This document shows, in pieces, positions 20,821 through 33,080 of a stretch of 64,000 nt of DNA. The DNA is taken from assembly GCA_942159475.1 (NCBI GenBank), contig OW804096.1, forward strand, positions 109,342,194 to 109,406,193. The letters are read 5' to 3'. The position numbers and the translations under genes are program-made. How positions within the stretch are numbered: the stretch's first letter is position 1; each line of letters starts with the position of its first letter. Under the pieces are notes generated by a model. The model was not told the origin of the DNA, did not search any database, and saw only the letters and a list, made by a program, of their open reading frames with translations. This DNA is from Sthenelais limicola (lineage: Eukaryota; Annelida; Polychaeta; Phyllodocida; Sigalionidae).

Positions 20821-21720
20821 CTATTTACTCACCTTGCTCGACCCGCATGCCTTGGCACCATGATCAGCTGATGAACAGGTCGAGCAACGGTGAGGATAAT
20901 CACACCGCACTTTGCTACAACCTCCAGCGTTGAATTTGAAACAAATCTTAGGGTTGGATGAAGACTTGCCCTTAGCAGAAGTAGTAGATTTGGAAGAAAC
21001 AGCCTTCCTAGAGTTTTCATAGGAATAATATCGAAGTACCTCTTCCTGTTTGACGTCGCTGAACGCTGACAAACCTTTCTTGTTGGCCCGAGTGCGTACG
21101 GCCTGATCGTACAACATGGAGGCCTTGAGCGTATACATCTGAGATGCGTTCTTTTCAGACATTGTGATAACATGGGATAACACGCCTGACAGCTCTTCAT
21201 ATGGTCTACAATCTATCAACATTTTCTCCAACATATGGAGGGAGAGCAACAGGAGATTGTCAAAGGATTCAATGCCCTCACCCTTGTCCAAATGCTGGTC
21301 TCGATCGAAGGGCCCTGAGCGCTTCCTCGATGAACTTCTACGACAACGGCTTGTCGACGAAACATTATAAATCGAGCTCTCCCGACTTGGAGACCTATCC
21401 TCATGTATCACATCATGATGCACCGTTCTGGAAGCACGAACTTTAACTTCTGAGTCCGATGACGAAGCCATAGATGGATCAGGTGTCACATCTTTCTCGT
21501 TTGACTTCTTCTCTAAGCCTTCCACCGCTGACAATATCTTCCCAACCATGTTCTCGAGTCCAGAGACCCTCTCGGTAAGTGCCGTTGTTTTCTCACCCTC
21601 TACTGACTTCACCTCTGCAATAAGCTTCCTATTGCACAATTGTCCTGTTGGAGGCTCATGAGCATATCCACACGGCTCGCACTGCTTTGCTCTTCCCATT
21701 ATGAAGGTAGATTCAGACAA
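20821..21720 (-). CDS. gag: Ngaro gag-like protein
   Basis: The ORF is 299 residues. The N-terminus has a Cys/His cluster (C14, C17, H21, C29; CEPCGYAHEPPTGQLC) followed by a possible short coiled coil around residues 35-70. The middle is serine/arginine-rich. The C-terminus has two zinc motifs: C260-C268-C273-H277, and C279-C282-H287-C292, the latter a zinc-knuckle spacing (CX2CX4HX4C). These are expected in a nucleic-acid-binding structural protein. The stop is a single TAG, and the same frame stays open straight into the RT region, so gag-pol could be made by readthrough. Start could be M1 or M8. Confidence 0.88.
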   Translation of the reverse strand: MSESTFIMGRAKQCEPCGYAHEPPTGQLCNRKLIAEVKSVEGEKTTALTERVSGLENMVGKILSAVEGLEKKSNEKDVTPDPSMASSSDSEVKVRASRTVHHDVIHEDRSPSRESSIYNVSSTSRCRRSSSRKRSGPFDRDQHLDKGEGIESFDNLLLLSLHMLEKMLIDCRPYEELSGVLSHVITMSEKNASQMYTLKASMLYDQAVRTRANKKGLSAFSDVKQEEVLRYYSYENSRKAVSSKSTTSAKGKSSSNPKICFKFNAGGCSKVRCDYPHRCSTCSSADHGAKACGSSKVSK

Positions 21721-21753
21721 ACGAATCCAAACACAACCAGGAAAAATAAAAAT

Positions 21754-21931
21754 TTTCCAATATACGTGTGATCAGGTTGGGGATCAGGAGAGGAGTGAGG
21801 GGAAGGAACACACTTGTTGTTGACATCGAAGGGCTAGTATTGTGACGTCACACCAACGGGTGGGCGTGGCGTAGTGGGCGTGGTCAGGGAAGCGTTGCCT
21901 GGCACCGACCTGATATACCCGGTGAACCTTT
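21754..21931 (-). repeat. Ngaro terminal repeat A1
   Basis: This is the 5' end of the element (minus strand), 178 bp, matching A2 at 17589-17766 except for two bases near 21766. It contains the closely spaced word gggcgtgg and presumably the promoter. Confidence 0.93.
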
Positions 21932-22076
21932 ATATTATATTATATATATATTATATATACTGTATATTATGTACACTATATTATGTTATAGTTATATATG
22001 GTATGCGGTATATATACATGTATGTATGGATGCTATGTACATATTGTATGTATATGGTGTATGTATATCATTTATG

Positions 22077-22510
22077 TGTAGTGATTCGCACAACCTAACA
22101 CGAATAAACTAAGAGACAACAAGAGTGTTTGCTCCCCTTCTGGTTTATTAGTCCAATTCCATGGTCAAGGCTTGACCCTGATCCGGATCCACTACCACAG
22201 GGTAGGGCATACGGATCTGCACACACAACTGGTGTGAGACTTTTAAGGGATCCAAAGGATCAGCACATAATAGTGGGGTAAAACATAGGGTATAAAACAG
22301 CGGTTGAACTGAAGTAAATGTAAGAGGTACAAACGGAATACATCACGAGTCCGGTTTGTAACAGAACATAACATAAAGGGTAGATAATAGAGGTTTAGAG
22401 ATAAATGATATGTAATGCAAGCCTTACAGACTGCAACACCTCTGGAGTTAATGAAGTGCACTAATCCGTTCTGGATAAGCTGCACTGTGGAGGATTGCAG
22501 AACTACTACA
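22077..22510 (-). mobile_element. Solo LTR with 4-bp target duplication
   Basis: The 434-bp block starts TGTAGT and ends ACTACA (TG...CA ends) and is flanked by TATG on both sides (22073-22076 and 22511-22514). On the minus strand it has a TATA-like TTTTATA near its middle and an AATAAA about 75 bp before its end, as expected for an LTR promoter and poly(A) signal. A 4-5 bp duplication fits Ty3/Gypsy or related elements. No internal region remains. Confidence 0.8.
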
Positions 22511-23811
22511 TATGCATATCTTTATGTGTATCTTTATGTATATATATGTTATGTACACAGGTATGTATGTATTATATGTAGGTTATATAAGCATAAAAGA
22601 TTGCCGAATGCCAAATTGTCCGAAATTCGGCCGAATTCCGGCCGAATTGATTCAATTCGGATGACCGAAGTTCGGTTGATGGGTAAAAGGTCTTCCATAA
22701 TATAGCATATAATATATGCACAGGACGCCTTCTCGTCAAGGATAGATAGTATCTTTGCTTTGGCAATCATAACCGCAGCAAGTTTAGTGAGATTATGCCT
22801 AATTTTTCTAAAAGTAAAAATGTTATCGTTTAATTGTTTAATAATACTATTAAGTTTTTGTTCATCTGAAGTTTGAAGTTTGATTCTTGCCAATTTGATA
22901 AGTCGATACCTCCATCTCTTTTTTTAGTACGCCATGGTGTTCAAATCATGTTTGTTTTTCCTATCATATTCCTCAGTAAAAATAATTAGCAATTTCATTT
23001 AAAACAAATCAAATCGGCCTACAGCTCAGAATAACAGGTTGTGGATCACAAAAAATGGCGCTTGACGATTTTAGGATATCGGCACTATTTTCAATATACG
23101 CAGTTTTTTGTTTTGTGAGTAATCGCTTTTGTTATGTCCAAAGAGGTGGCTTGAGAACATTTCCTTTTCTATCAAATGAGGAGTTGTAGATCGTTTTGAT
23201 TTAATTAATGCATTATCTTTAGATCATTTTTGTTCAAAACAATGGCTTTTATATGCATGCTAAAAGAAACTAACCCCAAACCTAGGCATCACCCGTGCCT
23301 CCTCCCGTGACAAACTGGGAGTGAATAGCACGGAGAGATGCTCTCTCCTAATCCTTTCTTCTTTCTATTCGTCTTTCCTGCACTTACAGTCCCGTCTATA
23401 ACTAAAACTAAAAAGTTGGAGGTCCTATAGTTTATGCATAATCTAGTTAGGTACTCTGGCATTGGTACTCTTGAGAAGTCATAATATGACAAAAATGACT
23501 CGTTACAAAATAAAAACCCTTATGCTGGTTAGATTATTTTCACAGAATATCTGTCACGAGATCATAAAAATCTATCTGTCACAAAACATGAACGTCCATA
23601 AGGTTGGTTCCTATATAATAATTATGACCTCAAGTATGGGTATATATATCGCATTTAAAAGATTTCTTACCTGTCCACAGAGAGAATAGTTACCCGGAGG
23701 TAGACTTCAGGTGATAAGAAATAAGCTATAATATCGATTGGCTTAAATTTGCTACATACTATCAACCATACATAAAATTAAATCTCATCTAACTAGAAAT
23801 AGATACACATA

Positions 23812-23889
23812 CTCAATCAATTTAACGGTATATGATACAACTAGCATATACATATGCTAGTTGTATCATATACCGTTAACTTAATTGAG
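23812..23889. repeat. 78-bp near-perfect palindrome, 2-nt spacer
   Basis: The core 23822-23879 is a perfect 28+2+28 palindrome (TTAACGGTATATGATACAAC...). Ten more bases on each side pair with two mismatches. No flanking duplication is visible. Confidence 0.9.
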
Positions 23890-24049
23890 ACTCTCTCAGA
23901 TCATGTAATGCATAAAAGTATTGTTGCATAGATCTACGTGACTGGTAAAACGATTTAACTGTATGGGAAATATGAACATTGGCAATAACCTCTCGGTTGG
24001 TCTGGCTCTAATCTCTTCATCTATGCTTCTCCATGTAGCTCTATTGGAT

Positions 24050-24443
24050 TCACAACTCGCACACCACAAATAGTACAAATAAACTTCAAATTATCCAGAA
24101 CAAAATCCTACGTAGAATTTATGGGCTACCATCCAGGGCCAATGTCGACAATATCCATGTAGAAAAACAAATGTTGACTCTTAAACATAGAAGGAGATTA
24201 CATGTATTGCAGGCAGGCTATAATCTAGTGAGGGATCCAAGACATATTGATCTAAGAAACCTAAAAACTCGAAATTTTGCAGAAGGAAGGAAACCACTCA
24301 AACAAATTATACCTAAGAATGAACAATTACGAAAATCAATCCTTTTTAGAATCCCGTTTGCTTGGAACTCTTTACAGACTGCTCCTGCCTGTACTTGTAT
24401 TGATTTAATGTATTTCTTAGTAGCTTTTGTGTTACTCTGGTAA
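24050..24443 (+). pseudogene. Non-LTR reverse transcriptase C-terminal fragment
   Basis: The frame is open from about 24050 and reads KLQIIQNKILRRIYGLPSRA, then RRRLHVLQAGYNLVRDP, then LRKSILFRIPFAWNSLQTAP. The I-QNK-LR-I and R(I/V)PFAWNSLP patterns are the standard C-terminal signature of non-LTR polyproteins. The catalytic domain is absent. About 100 bp downstream there is nothing recognisable. Confidence 0.7.
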
Positions 24444-27211
24444 CGTTATTTTCCTCTTGCGCTTATTATGATGTTCTTTTACCCTGTATGACTTTTAAAC
24501 ATTGTGTTAAACTCTTAAAAAGAAAGAGGGGGTATTATAATAAGAGGGCCCATGGGATTACAGATCCAAAATGCTTTAAGACGATATTAAATAAATCTCT
24601 AATCTGGCAAGACCAGAACTTCATTGTCTAAATATTCACAAGACTACGTATTTGTCAATAAACCACTGTTAATTATCAAGAAAATCATACTTACCATTGA
24701 ACTGAGAGTAAGAAGCCTAAAAAATAGCTACTGTGTAAATATCTAATATTCAAATGTATGATCAAAGATTATATTTAAAAATGGCAGTGTGCCACCTTTG
24801 TAAATGACGACTGTGGGCTTGTTCACTGCATACCAATACTGTAAAAATAACAGTGAGCGTGTAGACCTGCATAGCTGGCGAATTGCTCTCTGATAGCGAT
24901 AAGAAAATCGAAAATAAAAGTTTCTAAATCTAAATCTGGAAAATACATGGAAGCGATAACACCAATTATAAATAAATCTTTAAAAAAATGCATAAAAAAA
25001 AGCTTTTATTCAAGATTGATAAAATATTCAAGAATTTAAGGATATAGACATTTTCCTATTTTCCAAATGAAAACGCCTTGCAGAGACAATCTAAGTTTAG
25101 GCTTGACTCCACATGTTGCGCAATATATAGGTTCTTTATGATAATTAATATATGACAACATTATAATTATCAAACCTCATATTAACCGCAATAAGCATTG
25201 GGTCTGGTGGAGCTCTGGTTTATGTAAATGTTTTATCTTCATCTTACAATGTCCGAACAGGTAACGCATAAAAGAATATGGTAATGCATTACACTGATGT
25301 GCGTCTCAGCTAATATGTTGAAGGTCGATCATTTGCGATATTAATAGGAACATTGTTAAAGTGTAATGCAGCGTGAGCTTGGTACAGGTAAAAAATGACC
25401 TACCTTTATATTTCCAATCAGAGGTTGGTTCCCTATTTTAGAAGTGAATGATTTTCTATTAAAATCTGAATTTGCCGGGTTGTCATGGCGTAGGCAGCAA
25501 CAATAACGACTGACAGTGTTCTACATTTCTTTTATATTAAGGACGTGAGTTAAGCTCACATCTGAAGTAAATACACACAATTGACGACGGATTGAAGACC
25601 CACCTAACTAGTTTGGCAGCTGTTATGGTGGCCCCTTCAACTGTACGCATCGTTGTCGCCATTCTCATTCTGTACCTTCATCGCTATTTTGGTCAAAAGT
25701 CAACTCTTTCTTCATTAATCGTATCGTAATCGGCTTTCAAAATGTTTAGCAAAGTAGATTGTTTCATTATGGAAGGACAGTGTAATTGATCCGAATGGCA
25801 AGCCTGTCCATAGCTGTTTATAACCAGTGTCCATCATGAAAGCTTGAAGTTGTTTTTACATGATATAATTCATCCTAATACATCACCCTCTTTCCCTTTG
25901 TCAAAGCATCCTGAACGCAATACCCTAATCAATAATAGTTAATTGACAGGCTTGGGGCACTTCTCAGAGCTTGGGTGAAGATTACTGCTAATAGGCAGTG
26001 GCTAGGCCGTTCGTAATATCCCCTCGAGATATCGGTATCCTTAGTTTGTGACAAAAGAGACTTTATGGAGAAACGAAAACCGCTTGTTTCTTTTGTTTTG
26101 TGAAGAAAATGCCGTCTGATGGGTTTCTTGTGCCTTGGACAAAGGGAACGCTAACCAAATCCGACTTCTCATGTTATTAGATGAGAAAGTCCGAGGAAGT
26201 CATCCTAATACTGGTCCCGAATCAGCAAGGATATCAACACTGAAATCGGGAATATCCAAAATATTCAACATTATATTTGTTTGTTTAAATACTTTATTCT
26301 GCCAAACATTACGTCCAGAAGGGTGTTATTTTCAGTTCGACTGCTACATCTAGATGAGGTGGCCTATAATATAGAAATTACATAGTTGTTGATCTGCAAT
26401 ACTGATAAATACAAATGAAAAATAAAGATAATTTTTCCTGCATTGGTTAATATTAGCCAATGGGGTTGCATGGAGTTCGATCACCGGGCATTCTCACCCT
26501 ATATATAGATACTCCTCCATATACTAACCCTCATTCTTCTTTTCGCTCCCACCCTCCACATTCCCTCTTTCTTAATTTTTCAACTTTATACATTTCACGT
26601 GTCCTCATCTACCAATCGAGCGACACCTCATGGAAGCAGCCTAAACCATACATCTGCTCCAAACCTTAAAATTGCTACCTCATGTTATCAATGATACTGC
26701 TTGTTCATCGCTGATATTTTAATTATCAATTTACAAATCTCTTATTTATTCAACTCAGATCAATTCAACAAATACATTGATCTTTTATCAATTTCATCCA
26801 ACTCAAAGTTTATTTATCAATCATGTACTTATACAACTCACTCATCATATTTTAATAAATATCATAAATAAACTTTTATTTCTCCAACCCGGTGTCCGTG
26901 TTAGGTCTATGATAGGAAGATTCTAAGTAATGATCACACATCAAGATAATAATTTTACGATCATGATCATAAAACAGTAATAGAATCTCCATATGTTGGT
27001 ATTGATTGGACGATCATCCATAATATTAATTGGTAAAATTCTAAATGTTGGTAATTGTAGCTAACACTACATACTATTGATATTGTCAATTTATTATATC
27101 AAATCTGAAAACTCATAAGATAAAATAAGGTAATACTAGGTATAGGGTTTGAGCAGTCCAGCTTAAACATATATTTATACATGTTAAGCAGTCCAGCTAA
27201 AAGCATATACT
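24444..27211. other. No firm feature; possible LTR-like tail
   Basis: The stretch 26460-26920 has a TATATATA box, a CT-rich middle and AATAAACTTTTATTTCTCC near its end, as in an LTR. I could not define both ends, so no element is called. Confidence 0.3.
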
Positions 27212-27581
27212 TGGCCATTTCCACCAATTTGACAACATTCGGGCCCCTAGCCCCCCGCCCCCCCCCCCTCAGAACCCCCAAATAAAATCTTGCATTAATC
27301 AGATGAATTGTTATTTTGTATGAACCTTTTATGTGTATTGAACTGCCAAGTATGGAACCATTCTGACTATTAGTTATTTTTTTTACAAGGGGGTCGGAAA
27401 ATAGCTCCCAAATAGGGAAAAAGGGCCAAAAACAGCATGAAGATTAATGTGGTTCCACAGGTTGGTAGAACCATCCAATCAAAAAAAATAATCAAATTAA
27501 TGGTAATTAATTTGATTTAAGCCCATTTTATCACTTTCCACGGTTGGGGGCCAAATGTTGTCAAATTGGTGGAATTGGCCA
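27212..27581. mobile_element. Inverted-repeat element, 370 bp
   Basis: About 38-bp arms (TGGCCA-TTCCACCAATTTG, then ACAACATT-GG-CCCC) lie at 27212-27250 and 27543-27581 with three or four mismatches. The interior has a C-run (27256-27269) and a smaller 12-bp palindrome at 27490-27517. Target duplication is not evident. Confidence 0.65.
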
Positions 27582-30180
27582 CTGGATTGCAACTGAATTA
27601 AGATAATTTCAACTATAATATGTAGAATTGATGATCACAGATGAAGAAAGTCAAGTCATCGACAAGACAAGAAGTAAACAAGACATAACTCAAGGAGAGT
27701 ACATAAACAATGTCATACTCATTAATACCAATATCTGATTATAGAGACATTTGAACAAGATACTTTAACGGACACTGATCTATGCAATAAAACAATTTAG
27801 TTTTATTTAGGGTCGTCTGGAAAACCTAGTTGTAGAGAATGTTTTACCCTGGTTCGATGCAATGAATTATGTATGCAACCTATGTAAACCGTCATATGTA
27901 TGAAATGTATTGGAATAAAAATGTTATATATATATATAGTTTCATAAGAGAAAATGTGAAGTCACATTCCAGAATTTTGCTATTTTTTTGTATTTGAAGG
28001 TCATATCTGGTGACTTTGACCTTGGCCAAGCTCACTGGATCGAAGTCTGCAGATAGCCCTCATACATACCATCAATGACCCAAAGTTTGGTCACATTCCT
28101 GATAATAGTGTAGAAAGGGGACACTAAAAACCTGTTTTCTGCTGATGTATACTAAAATAAATCACCAGTCACCATAGAAACGGTCCATTTTGACAATGTA
28201 TGTGGGTTTATCAGAAAATGTTCTCTTCAGATTCAGAAAATGCATGTAATTTTACATAAGACGCATCAAATGTGGCTTGTTATATGGTGGGAACGGGTTC
28301 CCATTCGAATTCAGCTTATGGCTGGTGGTCAAATTTGTAGAGTAATGAGCTCACCCAAAGCTCTTATGTTTTATTCCCATATAGACCAAGCGTCCTACAT
28401 GTAGGATGACCACAAATTTCTTCCATTTTCTCCAAGAATATAATACTAAGGAACTCAATTTTTGGCCGGGACATTGATCATACCCTGAACTATAGTACCA
28501 TAAAGGTTTCATCACAAAAAGAATGGTATGAATTTGTTAATTCCTGGGGTCAACTTTCAGAAATGACACTTTCCACAAATCGCCTTTGGCCCCTTCATAT
28601 GCACTGATGTTGCCATGGCAACACATCATTAATTCTTTCTCAACAGTTTATAAATACTAAAATCCGTCTTTGTGCATAACTGGCAGAAATATTATTCTGT
28701 TTCGAAAAAAGATTTCTTGATTTCTTTCAATATCTAAAAAGTATATTCTGCCGTCCTACATGGGATTTATTGAGTTGATTTTAAAAAAAACTCTTGGGAC
28801 ATATTTTTGCATTATAGCGCACCATCCCATAACAAACAATTGCCTTAGAAATGAAAACTATGGAAGGGAGGAGACTTGAATGTGTACACGTTGGTATCGC
28901 CACTTTTGGGGATATTTCTGACATTTTGAAAAATGACTAAAACATCAAAGAAAAATTGTTCACAGGAACTTGATATTATAAATGTGTAATAACAACTAAT
29001 ATAGCAAGGCATTCCGATGCTAAGAGTTAAAATGAAGGAAGTATCTCTGTTGATTTTGTATATATCAATTTTCATCACGTTGGTATCGCACCAATTCTTT
29101 CATTATTGAAACCTCCATAACTCTTTTTTAGAATTAGCCTGAAGTATACGATTAAGGCACAATCTTCCCAAGATGTTGAGCAATAAGTTGGGTTAAAATG
29201 AAAGGAATCGGACAAAGAGTTGTTGCTCTATGAACACTTGAATTCAGAAATGCTGAAAACGAGAAAAAGTGATACGTTCTCAAATATGACCAGACCAGAT
29301 CAAAACATCACGCGTAGGGAACACAAACCCCTAGAGTGCACTTGTATACTCAGGATTTTATGGCTCCTTTCTATACTCGAGGGCCCTGTGGATGGTATCT
29401 GCAGGGAAAATAAATGATTCAGTCTGGAATAATTAACCGTTGCGAGATCATCAATTACCTAAGGCGAGGACGTATTGATACAGCTCTAAGGCAGATTTAT
29501 ACGGCTTATTTTGTGGTTGGCAATTTGGTGTGGGAGAGAAGGAAGAAAGCAGCCTACAAGTTTCTACTGGGTGCCATTTGGGGCTGGAAATGTCCTTAAG
29601 GAGACAGCAATTTGTGGCGCATAAATATGACATCCTCAGCAAACATGCCTAACACTAGTGCAAGTTCTTTTGCAGCACATGTTTATACAACTAACCACAA
29701 TTTCATAACGGTGGTTATTTGCTACACGGAAAACGATCTACTATGTAAACCACAGATTCGTTAAATATCAAGAAACTTAAGGTCACGCTTTTAGCTAACC
29801 CAATATATTATTAGTTTGGGAAAAAGTCCTTTATTTACTTACAAAGTTTCGACCATTCTTCTTTGACTGTGACACCGGCAATGGCGCAATAGTGTACATT
29901 CGTCGCAGCCGTTTTTGCCTGTTGGCGCCGTTTTTTACCTATAGTGGAGTTCCGCAACGTTAGTAATGCTAGTAAGTGTCATTGGCAACGTTATTTCCCA
30001 CATGGAGTGGAGATCGATGATGGGTAGGGGTGTATTTGTTTTTATGGGTCCTAAAATAGAAACAGGGTTCGAGGGAAATCATTCTTCCTTGGACACAGTC
30101 AAAGATTTTTTTTATGGATTACTTTCATCGTCATAATCGTCGGGATCATTAGCCTACCATTGTTGTTAGGGGGCAGAACG
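27582..30180. other. No firm gene; contains X-box-like sites
   Basis: The stretch 27960-28760 resembles the 50.3-51.2 kb segment in style (CCATGGNAAC words, similar composition). I could not align the two reliably by eye. Confidence 0.35.
28609..28622. promoter_or_regulatory. Perfect palindromic X-box-like site
   Basis: GTTGCCATGGCAAC is an exact palindromic RFX consensus. A weaker site, GTCACCATAGAAAC, lies at 28168-28181. No gene start is visible nearby, so it may belong to the same repeat family as the 50.5-kb cluster. Confidence 0.35.
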
Positions 30181-30310
30181 GGAACCAATCAAATGAGTTC
30201 ATTTTGCACATCGATAGGCTCCGCCGATGTGGTACAAAACAATGTACCACACACGCTACCACACACTTCTACATACAAATGTTATGTGATACACACTTCA
30301 CCGTGGAGTA
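30181..30310 (+). repeat. Dispersed 130-bp repeat, copy 2
   Basis: This is an inverted copy of 14108-14239. The GTGGTACA...TGTACCAC hairpin is conserved in both copies while flanks differ, which sets the repeat limits. Confidence 0.75.
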
Positions 30311-32872
30311 GGCTAATATATAGTCTCACTGAAATTATAACAACACAATTTCCCCACGATAATGAATAAGGTCGCATTTGACAAGCACTGAGAGAGATTT
30401 CAATAATGATGATCATTAAAGCGATAAATGATAATTGGTAGGACTGCTTGAAGCTATTATCACGGAATAGTCGGATATGAAAAATACTAATGAACAAATG
30501 AATCATTAAAGTAAGTGGGGCCATTTCAAAGTTATCACTTTAATAGGCTGGCATACATGGCGGAACATATAACATATATATATATTTTTATATATATCTG
30601 TCTCATATTCCTGTAATAAAAAGTACATTATAGTTTCTATAATTATAGTGATCATGGACAAGATTCAGATAAGCTTCATGATGAGCGGGTTGCCTCCCGG
30701 GATCTCGGATCCCGATATGGAATGATCACCACGATCCTTTTTCTTCATTTCCTGATTACAGCTTTATCAAATCAGATTATAAATGATCCGGTACCATTGG
30801 CAATCCATAATAATTACAATTATTATATGAAGGTGGTGACTTAAATCTTCCTTCTTGGTGAGATCAGGATGGATAAAATGAATGCAGTGTAGGATGGCTT
30901 GGGAACAAAGGCCTCCGAAGGAAACTCAATGAAGAGTATGACAGTCTAATTTGTTATCTCAATATTCGGTCTTTCAAATATTTGAATTGGTTGCAGATAA
31001 TGACTTCTCGTGGCAAGATATCTGTGGCCTATGTAGGCCTACACCTACAAGAAATATGAGCCTTTTCATACCTTTTGACCTTCTGGAAGTGGCAGATATG
31101 CATGTAATTGCTTTTCGGTATGTATGAAAGAAATGAACAAACCTCAACTGACAACTTGACAACTATTTTTTCATGGTTATAATTAAGTGAACATCAAGAA
31201 AGGATATCGCTATAAAGATGACTGTCATGAAAGCGAGTCACCTGCTTTCGCGGAGGCGTGAATCAAAAAATCTTGTTATAGATTCACACTAAGCGTCACC
31301 AAGCAACGAGATGACAGAAATGGAAAAAGTTGTGTTGTGTCACACCAAAGTTGGCTGAGGAATAGCCATGGAATAATGGTAAAGAATACAATACAAAGGG
31401 TCCCATTTCTACTCGAGTTCATTGACGTCGTCTTGATAATAATAATTTAATATAAGGTATGACCGCCATAGGCCAGGTGAAATCTACAGGACGGTTCTGT
31501 AGACCATTGGGTCGTCATATAAATGGCCCCAGGAGGTTCAATCTATGGCCAATTATTCAAAGTGGGTTGTCACAATGAGCAAGCTCGCATCAGCGCATAT
31601 CTTGACGTTCTTTGCACAATAGTTCTAATTTCCGGATCAGTTAAATTCATGTTTCCATAGGCTATAATGATTCGATATTGATATGTCTCCATTAACGATG
31701 CATGCGTTGTCTCAGACAATGTCTGGCATATTCCCAACCTAGTGACGAGCTGTATATAGGTATGGTAGTCATTTTCAAGCAACCAGTTACACTGTTCTAA
31801 AAAGGTGTAGGCCTAGGTAGCATGTTGTCTCTCATGTAAATGGAATATTATGTTTCTGGTCTCAGTCTAAAGATATACAAAATCAGGCGTCGATTCCAAA
31901 TACCCAGATAAATTAGAATAGGTGAGCGTGAACTATCGGTAGTAGTATATGAAAAAAGGAGGTGCTAACGGCTACAGAAGAATGTGGATGCCTTGCGTCC
32001 GGTCCGGGTTATCTAAGGTTATTCGGTTCAACGCTGGAGGATACAAAGAAACTGTGTTCATACAAAAGGACAAAGAGAAATACACACTAGTATAACTCCT
32101 ACCAAAACAAAAGAATTTGAATCACAACATAATATATATATGCAATATATACGCTTCCACGAGCGTGAATAAATCGTTTTGCTTATAAGGTAAACATGTT
32201 TGATTACCTTAGAGTGGTTCCAAATAGGCTACAACAATCACACTTTTTGACCCATTTGGTCATCAATGGCTATAATTCATGCAATGTGTAAGTAATTGCC
32301 CATGTTTATATAGCCGTGCTTATCATTTAAAGCACCAAGGCACTCTAGGCCCTTAAAGATTAATGCAGTGAGTGAACCCCATGCTTCTTATTCATCGCGT
32401 AGTGATTTGGGCTGATGTATTATCCATAAACACATGGTCCTGCACGAGAATTGAAAGCTAACACCCAACGTTATTAAATTATCAACCCGGAAACGAACTT
32501 TGTTGGGCTGCGGGATAATATAATATCTCTATAATGTCATTCCATATAACATACTTCCTCAGATTCTCATAATGGTGGTTTTTCCCACCAGCAAACGTGC
32601 GGGATCTTATCTTAAGAACGTGGCCAAGGTCCTGGCTATTCCTTTTTCAATGGCCTTCTTGTCAGGAAAGTTTTTTTCATTAAGCCCTTTGGTGGATTTT
32701 ACTGATGCCGACTCCTTTATCGGGGTCCTATCACAAGACCAAGTAAAGAGATAACGGTAGGAAGACTTTACTCGTTTAATAGCAAGTGTGCAGTGTTAAA
32801 ATTGAATAGGCAATCGTACAGTCAATATCTACAAGAAATATAACACTGCATGAGGCAGTATGTTCGTTGTTG
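30311..32872. other. No recognisable feature
   Basis: AT-rich unique-looking sequence. TAGGCCTA words occur near 31033 and 31809. No exon or repeat pair is seen. Confidence 0.45.
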
Positions 32873-32918
32873 TTAGGGACTGTTCATTATTAACCTCTAG
32901 GGGGGGAGAGGAGAATTT

Positions 32919-33080
32919 TCAGGGGGGGCCATCTTTTTTTGCACAGACTCTGAAGGGGGGGTCACCTGTTTTTGCACAGACTCTGAAGGGGGGGTCATCT
33001 TTTTTTGCACAGATTCTGAGGGTCAAGGAGGCCCCTTTTTTTACACAGACTTAAAGGGGGGCACTTTTTTTTGCACCAAC
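32919..33080 (+). repeat. 33-bp subterminal tandem array, left end
   Basis: Three to four units follow the plan G7-TCATC-T7-GCACAGACTCTGAA. The last units degrade toward 33080. The array runs in the same orientation as the one at the right end. Confidence 0.85.

Larger units (their letters stand above)
17470..21931 (-). mobile_element. Full-length Ngaro-type (DIRS order) tyrosine-recombinase retrotransposon
   Basis: The element is 4462 bp. Read on the minus strand it has the split-direct-repeat plan A1 - gag - RT/RNase H - tyrosine recombinase - B1 - A2 - B2. A1 is 21754-21931 and A2 is 17589-17766 (178 bp each, two mismatches near the edge). B1 is 17777-17870 and B2 is 17470-17563 (94 bp each, one mismatch). 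That plan, a YLDD reverse transcriptase, a tyrosine recombinase, and the absence of an aspartic protease, a DDE integrase or a DIRS-type methyltransferase place it in the Ngaro group. No target-site duplication is expected or seen. The near identity of the repeats means a recent insertion. It sits in a TA-rich microsatellite inside another element. Confidence 0.95.
17131..22697. mobile_element. Inverted-repeat DNA element (about 0.67 kb) split by the Ngaro element and a solo LTR
   Basis: A perfect 26-bp inverted repeat, beginning TGGAAGACCTTTTACC, lies at 17131-17156 and 22672-22697. Both ends abut TA, consistent with a TA target duplication. Inside each end lies a CCGAA/CGGAT-rich subterminal zone (17157-17400 and 22600-22671). 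Subtracting the Ngaro element (4462 bp) and the solo LTR with one duplication (438 bp) leaves about 667 bp, the size of a non-autonomous element. No transposase is visible. The superfamily is not assigned. TA duplications fit Tc1/mariner and others. Confidence 0.75.

Noticed and set aside
23280..23500. Possible exon on the minus strand
   Set aside because: The frame is short and serine/lysine-rich without homology or matching splice phases.
26460..26920. Possible LTR with TATA box and AATAAA
   Set aside because: Only one plausible end was found, with no duplication.
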